From Echiichthys vipera (Eukaryota; Chordata; Actinopteri; Perciformes; Trachinidae): a stretch of DNA of 64,000 bases. Under the pieces are notes generated by a model that was not told where the DNA came from, did no database searches, and saw only the letters and a program-made list of their open reading frames with translations. The DNA is taken from contig OY829655.1 in NCBI GenBank assembly GCA_963691815.1, forward strand, positions 14,267,779 to 14,331,778. Direction: 5' to 3'. Positions 44,301-57,196 of the stretch are shown here, piece after piece; positions within the stretch are counted from its first letter, which is position 1, and the number at the start of each line of letters is the position of its first letter. The position numbers and the translations under genes were made by a program.

Positions 44301-47300
44301 TGCAGTTACAGTGTTTTACTGGCTTTGACTGATGTCTGGTAAACACCGGGTACACCAGCTACCAAACTGCGTCATGCAGCACTTTTAACTTCAACAGTTA
44401 CATTTGAACCTACTCGGTGTGTGCGTTCTTTCCATGCGCAACACAGTAGAGAAATGTTTGTTGTTGTATGTTTGGATGGTGCAGTTAAAAAGCCCTCCCT
44501 GACTTGATTAAACTACTTTAGACAAGGTATTTATTACCTCTTTACTATTTGATGTGTCCCACAGCTATTATGTTGTCAACCATCAAACCCACGAGGAATG
44601 CGTCTGTATTTCTATGAGTGTGTGTCTGTCTCCATCTGTCTCCATGTAGCCAAATATGTGTAGAATGTAGCACACATTAAAAGGATACAGACCCATTAGA
44701 GGACCAGGCAGAGGTGCTGCAGTGCAAACATTTGCTGGGCTCTTGGGGTCGCATGCTTAAACGATGTGTATGCACAAAAACCATGCATACTCCTTTTCCA
44801 ACACATACGCTGGTATTTAGAAAGAATGTCCAGTGAGATTGTGTGAACATCACGCAGACTTCAGACCAGGTGTACGCGGCCTTAGCTGAGGTAGCTGCCG
44901 ATATGATAAATACAATAGAAATACTTTATATAATAAGTAATATAAAAATACAACATAAAAGATACCTAAAAATAAAATGTATAAATAAGCAGACTAATTG
45001 TAGTGCAAATGTAAACATATGATAATATAAGGTGCATTGGACTGTTGTTGTACAGTGTGATGCATGTGGCAGGAAAGATGTCCTGTGCCTGTCCCTTCGA
45101 CAGCGGAGCTGAAGCAGCCTGTGTGAGAAGGTGCTGTCTGATCATTGTCTATGATGGCTAACAGTTTGTTCAGCATTCTCCTCTCCACCACGGACTCAAA
45201 AGACTCCAGCCTGAGACCAAGTACAGAGCCAGCCTTCTTGATGATTTTATCAAGTCTGTTGGTGTCACTGGCTCTGATGCTGCCGCCCCAACACACAGCA
45301 GCAACAACCAACGCTGGTGCTGGCAACAACCGACTGGTAGAAGATCTCCAACATCTTGCTGCACACGTTAAAGGATATCAGCTTCCTCAGGAAATAGAGT
45401 CTGCTCAACCCCTTCTTGTACACAGCCTCGGTGTTAGATTTCCAGTCCAGTCTGTTGTCGATCACCACTCCCAAGTATTTGAAGGAGACTGAATATAAGT
45501 TAAGAGACGGGAAACATTGTTTTAAGAGCGTTTGTCATATTCCACTGATTGGGGTATTTTTTTTGCAGGCTAAATGTCATTCAAAGGGAAAGTTATAATC
45601 TTAATTTTAAATTATTTACGAGTGATCGTTTAGATTGAATCTAAAGCACTTTGTAAACTCAATATCAGTGCTATATATAAACTTCTTTCTTTCTGCTGTT
45701 CAATATTAATAATAATTATGGTTGAGACTTAACCGTCATGATGGTTTGCATAAATGTGTTGAATTGGTGGTATGAATGCTACAGATTCACAGGCATGTAA
45801 TGGCAGCACTTTTGCACCGTCGAGAGCCTCAGCGATGCAACACAGTAGTAAATCTTTCCCCTACTGCACGTTCTTCGCTGTATTTCTCATCGACCAAGTT
45901 TAAGGGCATTTCTACATCATTTATGGCGAACTGTGGAAATAGGGCTTGTACACAGAATCAGTCTTAGGTGTGACTTTATAAATCTGCAAACGTATGTATC
46001 CGTCTTTGTGCGTTCACATTGTTTAAATGCGTGAATATGGTCCCTGGTCTTTATAAGCTATGATGTCAGTACCTCTGAAACAGATAATAATAGTACCAGC
46101 CGCAAACAACGGTACGTTAATAACCGTATAAGGTTTGAATCAATTATCAATCAGGTCTGGAAGATCTTTGAAAATTAAAGCAAGTGGTATCAGAATTCAG
46201 TTATTGCAGGTTTAAATCAAGAATTTGTGTTTAGAAAGTATTTTTTTGGTGTACACAATCAAAAACAAGCAACACACAAAGACATATTTTGCACTCTACA
46301 AACACCTACAGTATTACATATTACATATTATGACCAAAGATGAAAATATCAGTATAATTACTGAAGAAGCAATTATGACTACTGCTTTTGTGTAGAAGAA
46401 AATTAATCAACAATCTTGTAGTCGATGAATAAGAATAAAAGAGCCAGAAAGTTTGGGGGGGTATTCAGCTTATAAAATGTAACGATTTTCAGCTTTTCTC
46501 GGGTTTATATCACTGTGAATATGTTTTGGAGTGTTGGAGTGTTGGTCTGACAAATCAAGAAAAATGAAAAACATCCCCGGGCAATTTCACCTTTTGATGG
46601 GCATGTTACTGTTTTGTGACATTCTAAAGTCGTAATGAGTCATCAATTAATCAAAAAAATTATAGTTGACGAATTAATCTAAGTAAAATAATCATTACTT
46701 GTAGCCCTGCACGGCCTTACAAACTCACCACTATGTTGGACTGAAGAAATATTCTCAACTTCAGTTTATTAGTTTTGTTGACAACCATATCATCCAGCCA
46801 CTATTAGCAGACTTTACACTTCACCAGTGAGGTTTTAGTTATGAGGAAAAAAATGCTGGAGTTTAAAAGATGCAAGAAAAATGCGTAGACATTGTTTTCA
46901 AGGCCATGTCAACATGTAACATGAATTATAGTAGTTTGATAACCTCGAGGTGATGATTTTGCTGGAAAAACACTGACCAAACTATCCTGCTTTATCTTTC
47001 TCATATTATCAGATTGTACCCATCTTAGCCTTTCTTATCTGAACCTGATCGTACTCTTCCTCGTCCAATCCTCTGCTGTGATTTGGTGCCAACAGAACCT
47101 CTGCACCAGCCAAAAAAGTCCCTCTATGGCTCAGATTGCATCAGCCCTGTGCGTGGTCAAAGACAGTGGAGAGTTAGGGATAAAAGGAGCAGGAATGTGA
47201 CTTTAGCAGAAACAAATGTTTGTTTACTAGGAATTGACTCATTTCAGGACTTTATAATTTATTAATTTGAAAAATGTGCAGCTCCCATCTGTGTGCACTG

Positions 47301-47321
47301 ATGTTGTCCTTTCTCTTATCA

Positions 47322-47367
<46 letters not shown>

Positions 47368-49570
47368 CGCGTGCGTGCATGCATGCGTGCACACGCGTTT
47401 TTATGGCTGATGAAGGGAAGGTCAGAGTTAACAGTGACAATATGGAAGCTCCTCCAAATACAATCATCACAATGTTCTGACCAACATCTGTGTCCCTGTC
47501 TGTTGCCCTCAGTTTGATGGCTTAAGTGTTGTCATGGTTTGTTTGTGGGTCCATGTAGTTTTCATTTCTATGCAAATCTGAAACTGATCATTTCCATCTC
47601 AATGTTTTAACATTGAATAAAAAATGTGTTGTTCATTTGAGAAATAGTTTTGCAATTCTTTGCTCCGCTTTGTGTTTGTGTGCTTGTAGGCTACTTAAAT
47701 CCCTTCCTGGAGGCATGTAGCTGTGAGGAGTTTTTCCGAACGGCCTCCCAGCTTCTTAAAAGCACTCGTCTGGAGCTCCCGGCGCTGGAGAAGCTCTCCA
47801 TCCTTCTACAGAAGCTCTCCAGCATCAGGTAGACACACTCCGCTCCATTCTGATAATAACACAGACTGAACAAGGATTAACTTGTCTCTGATCATGAGTA
47901 ATAAATACTATGAATACCTGCATGCTAGGACATATGCAACCATATCACGCACTGTTATCATTTTTTTTACATGTCTGCACTGACTGATCTTTATCTGACA
48001 AATAAGCAACCTGGGTCCAGATATGAACTCAGTTATGAACTATTTGCATTTCTTTTCCCAACGATAGGCATTGGCGTACGGAGTATTACATGGTTTCACA
48101 ATCTTTTTGACTCGTGACACCTAAAAAGTAATAATTTTCAGTAGTTCACATAAAAGATTGAGCATGATTAAGATTACAGCAGTATCTAATAACATACATT
48201 TGTGTAGCATGACTTTTATTACCTCCATTTCCTAACCTGATCTTGTCGAAAAACCCCTCAGATTTATATTGTGGCCCCTTGGGAGCGTCCTGACCCACAA
48301 TCTTGGAATTATAAGGTCAACTATAGCACAGTTTGGGTTGCAGATCATTTTTTAAGGTCTAAATCGAGTTATTTCTAGATTGTGGCGTTCATGTATTTAG
48401 TTGATCTTTGTGTGTGCTGAGGTCATTAAATCCACACCTTGACCAATTTTTTTAGCCAATCCTGCGGCTCTAGCATAGAGCCTGAAAAAAGCCAGAAAAC
48501 AGTTGACCACTTTTTAAAGTAAAATATTGTGTTGTCCTGGAAAATTATTTCAACATTTTCTTTAGATGAGAATGAAATACTAGGCTATCTATCAGAACTC
48601 CCAAAAAATGGATAACATTGTCATCAGAAAGTTATGTTCAGGATCATATTAGCATTCATTATCATTCATTATCCGAGTGAAACTGCTTTAGAATAGATTG
48701 GCCCTTCTGTGTGGATTTTGCATGTTCTCCCCGTGTCGGTTGAAGATGAATGAATGAATGAAAGATAGGTGCATAGACTCCCATACTCACCCATACCTGA
48801 TTCAGCATTGTCAGTAGTATTACAGGCATTTTCGATATCTTGGAATTAGTAATTTTAATGCTACTCTAGATACTTTTGGCCTTGCCGGCATATGAAGTGA
48901 AATGTGTCAGAACTTCTAACCATAATTTCACCATTTCACTACTTAGTTATAAAAGAGTGGGGACACTGTCTAGGGGTGGAAATGTTGGACAGCTGGTCAA
49001 AGTCTTTTGTCCAGACTTAAATACCTCAACAACTATATATAATGGATGGACACAGAATGTTCTACAGACATTCATGCTTTCCAGATAATAAATCCTCATG
49101 TCTTCGGCGAGTCCTGACTTTTCTTCTCGCACCTCTACATCTGGAGAAGTTTAGTAGTGTGTATTTCCTGGACTCATCATATGCATCTTCAACCAAACTA
49201 CTCAGCTGGACATCAAGTGTTTTTAAATAAATCAGGATTTTATTTGTCAGGCTACCTTTTTACTTATTGGCCTGTTCAGCCCAGCAGTGTGATCCCAGCC
49301 AAAGATAAGTAGTCAATACAGCTGTAGTACATGGCTGTCTTACACTGGTCTAGTACTGTAGTGGGACTGACTCATGGCAATATGTTTCATTGAATGTCTT
49401 TGGACTGACGGGTTGTTTTTGTATTTCTTTTGATATTGCCCAGGAAGAATCGCCATCTATTTGAACTGTCCCAGCTCCACCTCCAAGTACAAGAACTTTA
49501 TCACACCACCAACCACACACACACCTTCCTCCGCCTCAACCTAAGGTCCATCCTCCACAACCTCAAATAA
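32376..49570 (+). CDS. ccdc138: Coiled-coil domain-containing protein 138, 15 exons
   Basis: Exons: 32376-32459, 32971-33010, 33743-33857, 33950-34050, 34371-34525, 34810-34947, 36345-36464, 37108-37185, 37431-37541, 38229-38381, 38543-38659, 40261-40474, 43199-43372, 47690-47828, 49444-49570. All junctions are GT-AG and keep frame, giving 621 residues (human about 665). Residues about 145-285 (exons 5-8) are a Glu/Gln/Lys/Arg-rich coiled coil containing RLKSSFDTIKELND, a hallmark of the family. The C-terminal half carries ATLRRIGEE, ILSTLILLRTVTQAD, LEKLSILLQKLSSI and FLRLNL.SILHNL, which align with human CCDC138 to its end. The N-terminus (exons 1-4) is poorly conserved, so the start is less certain than the rest. 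CCDC138 is reported at centrosomes/ciliary bases; its biochemical role is unknown. Its tail faces edar, as in human. Intron 13 (43373-47689) holds a LINE remnant. Confidence 0.93.
32877..32912. repeat. (ATTC)n plus fragment of the CATCTTCAACCGCTT repeat
   Basis: It lies in ccdc138 intron 1. Five ATTC units are joined to CATCTTCAACCGCTTGTCC, a second truncated copy of the repeat end seen at 2702. Confidence 0.65.
41299..41441. repeat. Fish interspersed repeat in ccdc138 intron 12
   Basis: AGGACAGACAGGAAATGGGG, GACATGCAGCAAAGGGCTGC, AGGTCGGAGTCGAACCCGTG: the last piece resembles a tRNA T-arm/B-box (GGTCGGAGTCGAACC), so the repeat is probably SINE-related. The widely dispersed teleost repeat with this sequence is well known; I do not assign a family name. 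Confidence 0.6.
44890..45492 (-). pseudogene. 5'-truncated LINE reverse-transcriptase C-terminus
   Basis: On the minus strand the sequence reads LGVVIDNRLDW-type text (MGVVIDNRLDWKSNTEAVYK from 45474), then SRLYFLRKLISFNVCSKMLEIFYQSVVAS. After a frame change near 45310 it continues VCWGGSIRASDTNRLDKII, LGLRLESFESVVERRMLNKL. This is the region after the RT catalytic core in L2/Rex-like fish LINEs. It lacks the endonuclease and catalytic domains, is frameshifted, and runs into an AT-rich 3' tail at lower coordinates. It is antisense within ccdc138 intron 13. Confidence 0.85.
45630..45690. repeat. Short fish repeat fragment
   Basis: CTAAAGCACTTTGTAAACTC, then GTGCTATATATAAAC, matches a common teleost repeat end (AAGCACTTTGTAA...GTGCTATA.AAA). 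Confidence 0.5.
47325..47398. repeat. (TG)n/(CG)n alternating purine-pyrimidine tract (Z-DNA candidate)
   Basis: Alternation is unbroken for about 74 bases: TG units, then GCGCGCGTGTGCGCGTGCG, then GCATGCATGCGTGCACACGC. It is 290 bases upstream of ccdc138 exon 14. Confidence 0.9.
48695..48770. repeat. Internally deleted copy of a common fish repeat in ccdc138 intron 14
   Basis: CTGTGTGGATTTTGCATGTT and CTCCCCGTGTC are joined directly to GGTTGAAGATGAATGAATGA. In full copies of this teleost repeat those two parts are separated by a few hundred bases, so the middle is missing. It is the third fragment of the same repeat in the window, inverted relative to the others. Confidence 0.6.
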
Positions 49571-50060
49571 CACGCAAATACTTACAAAGTCTTTCTCTGC
49601 CCCATTCTCAATTAAAAGCCTCTTTAACAATTCAGACTCCCCAGTAAGGATAAAGATAACTTGCCTTGTGTTGCAGTACTTCAGCACGTTGCTTGGTCTT
49701 TCATGTGTGATCAAACTGTAATATACATATTTCCAAAAATACAGTACTTCAAGGCTCCATCTTGCTCTACCTCAAATAACAAGCAGATTCACTTTTTTTT
49801 TTTATCTATATGGGGATATGTTTTTGAATTGATTTTGTCAAAAGAAACAATTGAGTGTTGTGCATGTTTTGCACTTTGTCTGTTTTTATGTTGCACAATG
49901 CTGATCTGATGTCTTGTCTTCTGTTCTTTCTGTGATTAAAAAAACAAAACAAGGGTCATGCTTGCCAGTGGCCTTAATGGGTGTCTGATGTGCTCCGAGA
50001 AAGAGAGGCTGTGACTGTGAAGCTTTTTAATGACAATAAACAAAAAGAACTGAAGGACAT
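49571..50060 (+). other. ccdc138: ccdc138 3' untranslated region (probable)
   Basis: Non-coding sequence follows the stop codon and contains ATTAAA near 49612 and AATAAA at 50035. The end is inferred from the latter. Confidence 0.45.
50035..50040 (+). promoter_or_regulatory. Polyadenylation signal AATAAA, likely for ccdc138
   Basis: This canonical hexamer lies about 465 bases after the ccdc138 stop (49568-49570). An ATTAAA variant sits closer, near 49612, and could be used instead. Another A-rich AATAAA occurs near 50436. Confidence 0.45.
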
Positions 50061-50903
50061 TAAGATTGGAGTGCATATGAAATGCTGAAACCCATATGTT
50101 TTGTATAAACTCGTCTTATTTTTTTGTTCCAGAGCATGGGTGGGTTGATGGGAGTAATGGTCTCAGTATGGGACACACTGGTGTCGGTTGATGGGGGAGA
50201 TTGGACGGACTGGAACAATTACAGCTGATATTTAAAACGTACTCGGAAGTGCTCGGCTGCTCTGAATTTGAAAGGGGTGCATCCAGTTTTTTAAGGCCCA
50301 TGCAGCATCTGAAGTCTTAAATTAACTGCATGTTAGTTTTTGTGAAACAGTGTGCAGGTCAGGGTTCGAATATAGTGAGTCTGATGAAAGAGTTGCTGGA
50401 TATTGTGTCCTTGTTTGGTCACATCTTTATTTAAAAATAAAGAACTGAACTAAAGAGTCTATTAGGACTACACAATTATGGCTAAATGTTCATTTGGATT
50501 GTTTTTGATCAATATTGAGAGCACCTTTATACATTGATTTTAGGGACAAGATATTTATTTAATGAACGGAGCACTGCTTTCACTTTCCAGCAAATCTACA
50601 AATATTTGCATCAAAATAAGACTGGTCCTTATTCACAGTGCATCTCCTTGCAGGATAATAGAATTACTTTTTACCCCAAATTAAATCAGCACAGCTTTGG
50701 CTCACTTTCACATTGTAACAAAGTTCAGTGCATCTCCTTGAAGCGAAATATACATTTTTTTTCCTCTACAGGGACTAGCTCTTCGCCTTCTGTTGTAGAC
50801 GTTTGATTTTTCGTTTTTTCCCGTCTGCACTCTTTTACTCTTCTACTCTGGATTGCAGCTGCAATAGTCAGGGAAGTTTTTCACAGGCTGTCGCTACCTC
50901 CCA

Positions 50904-50957
50904 AAAAGTGAAGCCAAAACATCTCGATCGCCCCCTGATGACTGGCTGGAAGTCTGC
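50904..50957. repeat. Fish repeat end (AGTGAAGCCAAAA...CGCCCCCTG)
   Basis: AAGTGAAGCCAAAACATCTC and GATCGCCCCCTGATGACTGG is the end of a common teleost repeat. A related copy begins at about 61733 inside the last edar intron. Confidence 0.55.
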
Positions 50958-53900
50958 ATTTTTCAACGTCAATATGGTAGTTAATCATGTTTGTTTATTA
51001 TTTATGATTATAATTAATAATTGTACAATCGTTCAACCTTAGAGTCTCTTCACGATATGAACAGATTTACTGGTAACAGGATAAATCTCTTGAAATGAGA
51101 TGCATCATCTGTGAGCGTTAGAAGCAAGAGCATCTTTAAATAGTATTCTATTTCACCTATTTTTGTAACTGGCGGTGCAACAGGAGAATGCTTTCTAAGA
51201 TATTCGTTTAGGTAATCATCTTGCATTCATCTAAATATTCAGAATTTCATTATTACGTTTGATTTAGGGCTGCGGCCAACAAGATGCATGATTAGTTCAT
51301 CTGTCAATTATGTGTAAAATGCCCTCCAGTGAGTTGACTGAAGATGGGAGTGGAGTTTAACAAGTTGACAATTCTGTCTGATATCAGGCAAGTAGCGTTT
51401 AGCGGTACATTTAAATCAATCCAATTAAAATTATTTTATTCTTTTACTTGAGGGAACAGTCAACCTGGAGGCTTTAAACCACCTACTCTGAAAAACATTT
51501 ATAAACCAAAGCTGTTTAAAATGATATGTTCCGACAAAAAATTAGATTGACTTTAGATTTTTTTGAGTTAACATAATCCCTTTAAAACGGTCTGCATCTG
51601 CACCAAGCATTAAAGTTAAAGTAGTGCCACTGTTGGAAAAGGAGACATGAAAGGATGTGTAAAAGGTATTGTTGTACAGTCAATCGACAATGGAAAGTAT
51701 CAATTTTGGAAATTGGACGAGTATCTTACATCCCTAAAACAGACTGAGCAGCTACAGTATACTTAGTTTATTAGTATAAGTATATTTTTCTTTCTGTTGT
51801 AACCCGTCTTCAGATGTGATGAAGATTTAGGCCAGAGCTATAACATAAAGTTAAGCCCATTTAATGATATGGGATGTTATTACCCCAAATTACTTTGGTT
51901 TCTAATGATTCTGTTATGTACGTGGCAGGCACCAGAGCACATGCAAGAGCAATGTTAAAACACAACGGTTTATATACAAAATGACTAACAATTTTTTTTT
52001 AGTGCCCTTTTGAAAATGATTGCGCTGTTGTAAATAAGTAGTATAATTTTAATCTCCACTGGGGGTGAAACTAAATTGCAGGGCGTAGATGTAGAGACCA
52101 GAAGAAGGAAATCCCCCTCCATCCTACGGGGCAATCACCCTGATTAAGTCTTAGCCCACCTTAAATTCCATTCTTGCTTACAGTTTTACTACTTAATCAA
52201 CTGTCAGCCATAAGCAGTGGATATTATAGATAAAAGAGGTCACATTTTGCTGGCAGTACTGCGGATAAGGAGAATTTATATTGCTTTCCCTTTGCGGCTG
52301 TTGTGAATTTCGATGCATCTGGATGATATCAAACAGAAACATCAGGTTTTATGACCAACAGCAGAACACGTCCTGCACACGGCAGCCACGTAAACACTCG
52401 TCCTTCACCCAGCCACCCAGGGGTACGTGTGCAGGTCCGACCCTTGAACCCTCAGGAATCCCAAAATCTGTCTGTCTTTTGTCACTTCAAGGCAAATGCA
52501 GCGTGGCTAATGAAATCACTTTGTCAAGATCATCGTGATATTATCATCAATGCTTTCAACGGCGTCCATCTCTTCTGCCTCGGAGCACATCAGCTCTCTG
52601 GATGAATTGATTGAAGACAGGAGCTCACTGCGAAGCCACTCATCATTTTCTTGCTCCATCAACTCATCATTTGCTTTAGCAAAGGTGTAATTTGGAGCTA
52701 TTGAGCAAAGTGGTAACTCAAAAAAAAAAAAAAACCGGATCAGAGTTGCGCTGTTTACTGGTTTAAGAAATAAGTCATGTTACATTACCAATGTGGCAGT
52801 TAGGACATACAGAAAGTATGTAATACAGTTCACATCCCTGTTTGGCAGACCTGGCAAATAAATTTCTCCTAATCCTAATTTTCTGCACACTTTTCCTCAC
52901 AAATGAAACTGTTCTTCTGTGTACGGATTCCCACCCCCGCTAATTAAAGCTTACATTAGGGTGACACTGCCTTTTCACCCTCTGCAGGCTTGAAAGATTG
53001 TTGTAAATTATTTTGTAGGTTTCCGGATTAACATGTATTTTCAGAGTTTTTAAATATAGGAAAACACGCTAAAATAGCCAATATACTTCTTTCCCATTGC
53101 CAGGAGACGGGTGTGCCTTTCTGTTGGGTTTTTTTTCCCCCTTGACGTGTCCATGTTACCGATGGATGTACAGTATTAGGTCAAGTATGTTAATATTAGA
53201 CTATTCTGCACCACACAATTTACACCCAACTGTTGTGCAGTTAATTCACATTTTTATTAACTGTCACTGTTTCATTTGCTTTACCCGAACATACCTTCTC
53301 CATAGTTTAATTTGCCATAATCACCATTTTTCCCTAACCTTCACCATACCATAGTTGTCGTGCAGATGTTGTAGAAAGTGAGAATTTTTAAAACAACATA
53401 AACAAATAATAAATAACATATAATTGAATGAAATCTGGGGTTTTTCAGAATCAACCAATATTGAAATTCTTGTCTGCCCTATAAGTTGTGAATAAACATT
53501 GCTGAATTAACATTTCTCTAACAAAAACTGAACCTTGTACGATTTATTGCACAGTTTTTTTGTATTGGTTTGAATGCACTACTTTACCTAAAAGTAGCCA
53601 CCGACACAAACTGTTTTTGAAGCTTCAGGAGGGCAATGACATTATAGAAAAGCAATATTTTTACAAAAATATGACTGGGACACACTGAGCACTTGGACGG
53701 ACATTGGGAAAGTGGAATACGTTTCTATGGATTTTTTTTTTTACATTTGAAATGTATTGTAAGTGACATGAATTCAGGATGAAGGAATCTACAAAGTTTT
53801 TCCAGGTGTTGAATGTGTGATACTCACATGTTTTGGGTGGAGTATCACTTTAACAGGGAATTATTGCTTATATGCTATGTGCCTACTCCAGGAACTGTGG

Positions 53901-54830
53901 TCAGCTGATTTATTTACTTTCATGACTTCAGCTATAAGTCTGGTCAGCATAGCAGTGTCTGCTCCGTGTTCCCGAACACGCTTAATGCTGCCAGTCTACC
54001 CTGCACAGCATCACCCACACGACTTTTAAACACTGATCTTGATTTATGTTTGGGTTTTTTCAGTGGACCAAAATTTCTGAAAATTACCCTGCGCTGGTCT
54101 GGCTGGTAAACCTCATTAAAATGTTATTTGGTCGGTGGGAGGAGGCTGGCAGGAGGAAACATTATCGGTTCCACTTCAGCACAACCATTAAGTCAAGTCA
54201 ATCAGTGATTTGACATGGCAGACCACCAAATGTATATTATTTCCACCAGCCGCAACAGCATAAATATGCTGCTTAGTAATGCAATAAGCACATGGAGGTT
54301 CTGGTCATATGCCTGACATTAAATAAGGTAGTGTGTGTGAAGGAGTTGAGAGTGGAAGCAGCTGTCGGGTTATTTATGGTAGACATGCTGGCATCACACC
54401 ATTTTAACTTCCTTAGTTCTGCTTTTTTACCATTTACATGAACTAACAGGCTCGCATTTGTGTCAATCCTGATATGATATGATTTAATGTTACTCATTCG
54501 TATCTGCCTGCAGTGTTTTTTTCTTAACATGGTGTGTCCCTATATGTCACTGAATTGTTGTTCGTTTTCCTACATTCTTTTCCTTCATCATTTTTCCAAA
54601 ACGCCCGCTGTTGATATCTGCACTTGGTAGTAAATCGTTACATTCTAACCACTTATTCTATTATAGGAATTATTTTTTTTGGTTGGTCATTTAAAAGACT
54701 TCAAATAGCACAACTTGAAAGAAATATTAGGGTTATTGCAAATTTAACAGCAGTCCCAGAATAAATAAGATAAACTCCTTGCTCACCAGAAACCTATTCC
54801 CACGTACTGTTAAAGTATTAGTGTAACTCA
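50958..54830. other. Intergenic between ccdc138 and edar; no gene recognised
   Basis: AT-rich. Around 52120-52680 there is a low-repeat segment (with CACCTTAAATTCC and CTACTTAATCAACTGTCAGC) that could be conserved non-coding DNA. An A-run lies at 52720-52734. Nothing else is identified. Confidence 0.4.
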
Positions 54831-54832
54831 AA

Positions 54833-55248
54833 GGTATTGTTCAACATTTTAGAAAAGCAATGAGTCACTTTCTTGCTGAGATTTAGATTAGAAGATCGAT
54901 ATCACTCCTGTCTGTGCCTTAAGTGTGGCACCAGATCTCGCAAGCAATTAGCTTAGCTTAGCAAAAATGTCTTACCAGCATCTCTAAACTCAGTAATTAG
55001 TACAATGCATCTCAACAAATGTGTTGTTTATGGGGAGCTAATTAGTGTAACTATTTTCGTTTATTAATCTGCCCAACCCAGGCTAGCTGTTAACACCTGC
55101 TTCTAGTCCAGGCTAAGCTACGTTTTATGCTAGTCACGTCCTGTCTCCTGCTCTGAACTTAATACACTGACATGGAAGTGTAGCAATCTTCTCGTTTAAC
55201 TCTTAGCAAGAAAGCATATAAGCACATTTTGTTTGAAAAATGTAAAAC
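54833..55248. mobile_element. Large palindromic fish element, decayed
   Basis: TTCAACATTTTAGAAAAGC..., CACTTTCTTGCTGAGA.TTAGA..AGAAGAT at the left faces the inverse of ATCTTCTCGTTTAACTCTTAGCAAGAAAGC...ACATTTTGTTTGAA at the right. AGCTTAGCTTAGCA and GGCTAAGCTACG in the middle are also mutually inverted. The pattern matches a very common teleost palindromic transposable element. No ORF is seen. Confidence 0.75.
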
Positions 55249-57196
55249 TTTTTCAAACACACACTACCCAAAAGAAGAAAATACTCACCCACCTAAGACC
55301 TACAGATGTGCTGTTTAAGGGAGACCAGTTAATGAGGCAGAATCAGCTTGCAGGTTCAGTGTGTACAGACACTTCTTAAACCACCCTCGCTGGATAATTT
55401 GCCTCTTTACTGTCCATTAGTATGCCACAGTAGTTGTAAACACTTTTATTTTCAGCAAAATGTGGTTAACTACTCTTTGTCTCTGTGCCAGTCCTTAAGA
55501 TTTTCCCTGTTGTGATTTTTGAAAGTCGGTGCAAACTGGGCTGTTGCGTCTTGTTTTTCAATGGCTGACTGTTTATCTCCATATTGAAGCTGCTGTAAAA
55601 GCAAGGTGCATTGCTGACAGATACTGTATTTTATAAATAATGTGACTTTCAATGGATATTTCCTTTAGTTGCAAAATTGTACTAGCGCTATTGCTGTTAA
55701 AAGCTACTGCTATTAAAAGCTACTGCTAGTGCAAACACAGTTCATCCTGCACCAAAGACAGACACAGGTTCTGATCGTTACACCTGCCTTAGGTCTGGAC
55801 AGTACTTGTACTTCTGCTGTTTGATGTACTGCAGGTGACAGAAGGGGATGAGTGTGTACATGCAGTTGTTTGGGCAATGGTGTTACTGACTGGCAGGGGT
55901 TTAATTAGGCTCCTGGTTGGCACTCCTTGCCCTGAAGTGGCTCTCTGTGGCTTCATCCTCCTCATTTAAAGTCAAGCCAAGCTCTACAGACGCAAAAGCA
56001 GACCCCGAAGACATGCAGACACACACTTTTGCAAACGCGCACCTACTCGATGTGTGTGTGCGTTATCAGACTAAAAGGCTCTTCAGTCGGTATGGATAAT
56101 TTTTAGGCAATTTTGAAACACGATGAGAGAAAGTCCTTGATGCTGCCCTGATGCCCCACAGCAGCAGCATCACTGGTATTTCCACTGCCAGACTCTCTAT
56201 GAACCCCAGCCAGCAAATACACACCTAATCGTTTAAGGCATTGAGAATCTTGGCACAAATACACACAGTGATAGCCCGATGACAGAGTGTTGTGAAGAGG
56301 TGACAGCTGCAACTGGAGTGACAGATGTTTTGTTGGACAGAGAAAAAGTTTTATTAAACAAAACAAAAAAGATGATTGGGTGCAGCACAGGGATTTGACT
56401 TAAGTGTGAACAACATTTCTCCAAGTTGAGAAAACAATTTATTTGTTGATGCAGTTTAAGTTGCATCATTTGATAATTCTCTGAACTATGATGAAGTCAA
56501 GTATCTAGTTTGCCAAATTTTTCCATTATTCTTCATCATTTGGTAGCAGTGAATAATAATAAAAACTCTTAATGTGGAAACCATAAAATAATAATGTCAT
56601 GAAATAAGGATAGAGGGGTTAGTATCTCTCATTTGAAAGAGAGAAGTGGTTTGGCTTCCCGGACTCTTTCTTGACTTGCAGTCACAGAGAGATAAAGGGT
56701 GCGTTTGAGGTCGAGAACTAATGCCTGAATTAAGTTATACCACTTATCTTGTCCTACAGCCTTTTTCCAATGAAATCATCTCTCATTTGATTAACCACAT
56801 ACAGTAGTTAATGTCACATTTAATGATCTATAATTAACTGTTGGGCCTTGAATGAACTGGAAAATGTTGTTATTAGTGATTTTCCATTTGGTGTCTAGGC
56901 CATTAACAGACCCTGTCAGTGTCTACTGTAATGGCTGACAACAACAACAACAACTTGGGATTGACATATGGAATTATGTACTATACTGTATATTAGTTTC
57001 ATTAACCTCTGTCATCTGTTATGGCTAATTACATGTTTTATATATATTTGAGCAATACTGTACCAGTGGTTGCGTGTGTGTTTCTGTGTAATCCTGTGTA
57101 TTGTCTTTTTAAAACTTTTCTAAATAAAAAATCTTCTTCTCTGTCACTAAAACATAGTATTTGAGGAATCCTTACTCAGGGACTGTATACGCTGAA
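55249..57196. other. Intergenic; nothing recognised
   Basis: AT-rich with an (ACA)n run near 56938-56954. No supported gene. Confidence 0.4.
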
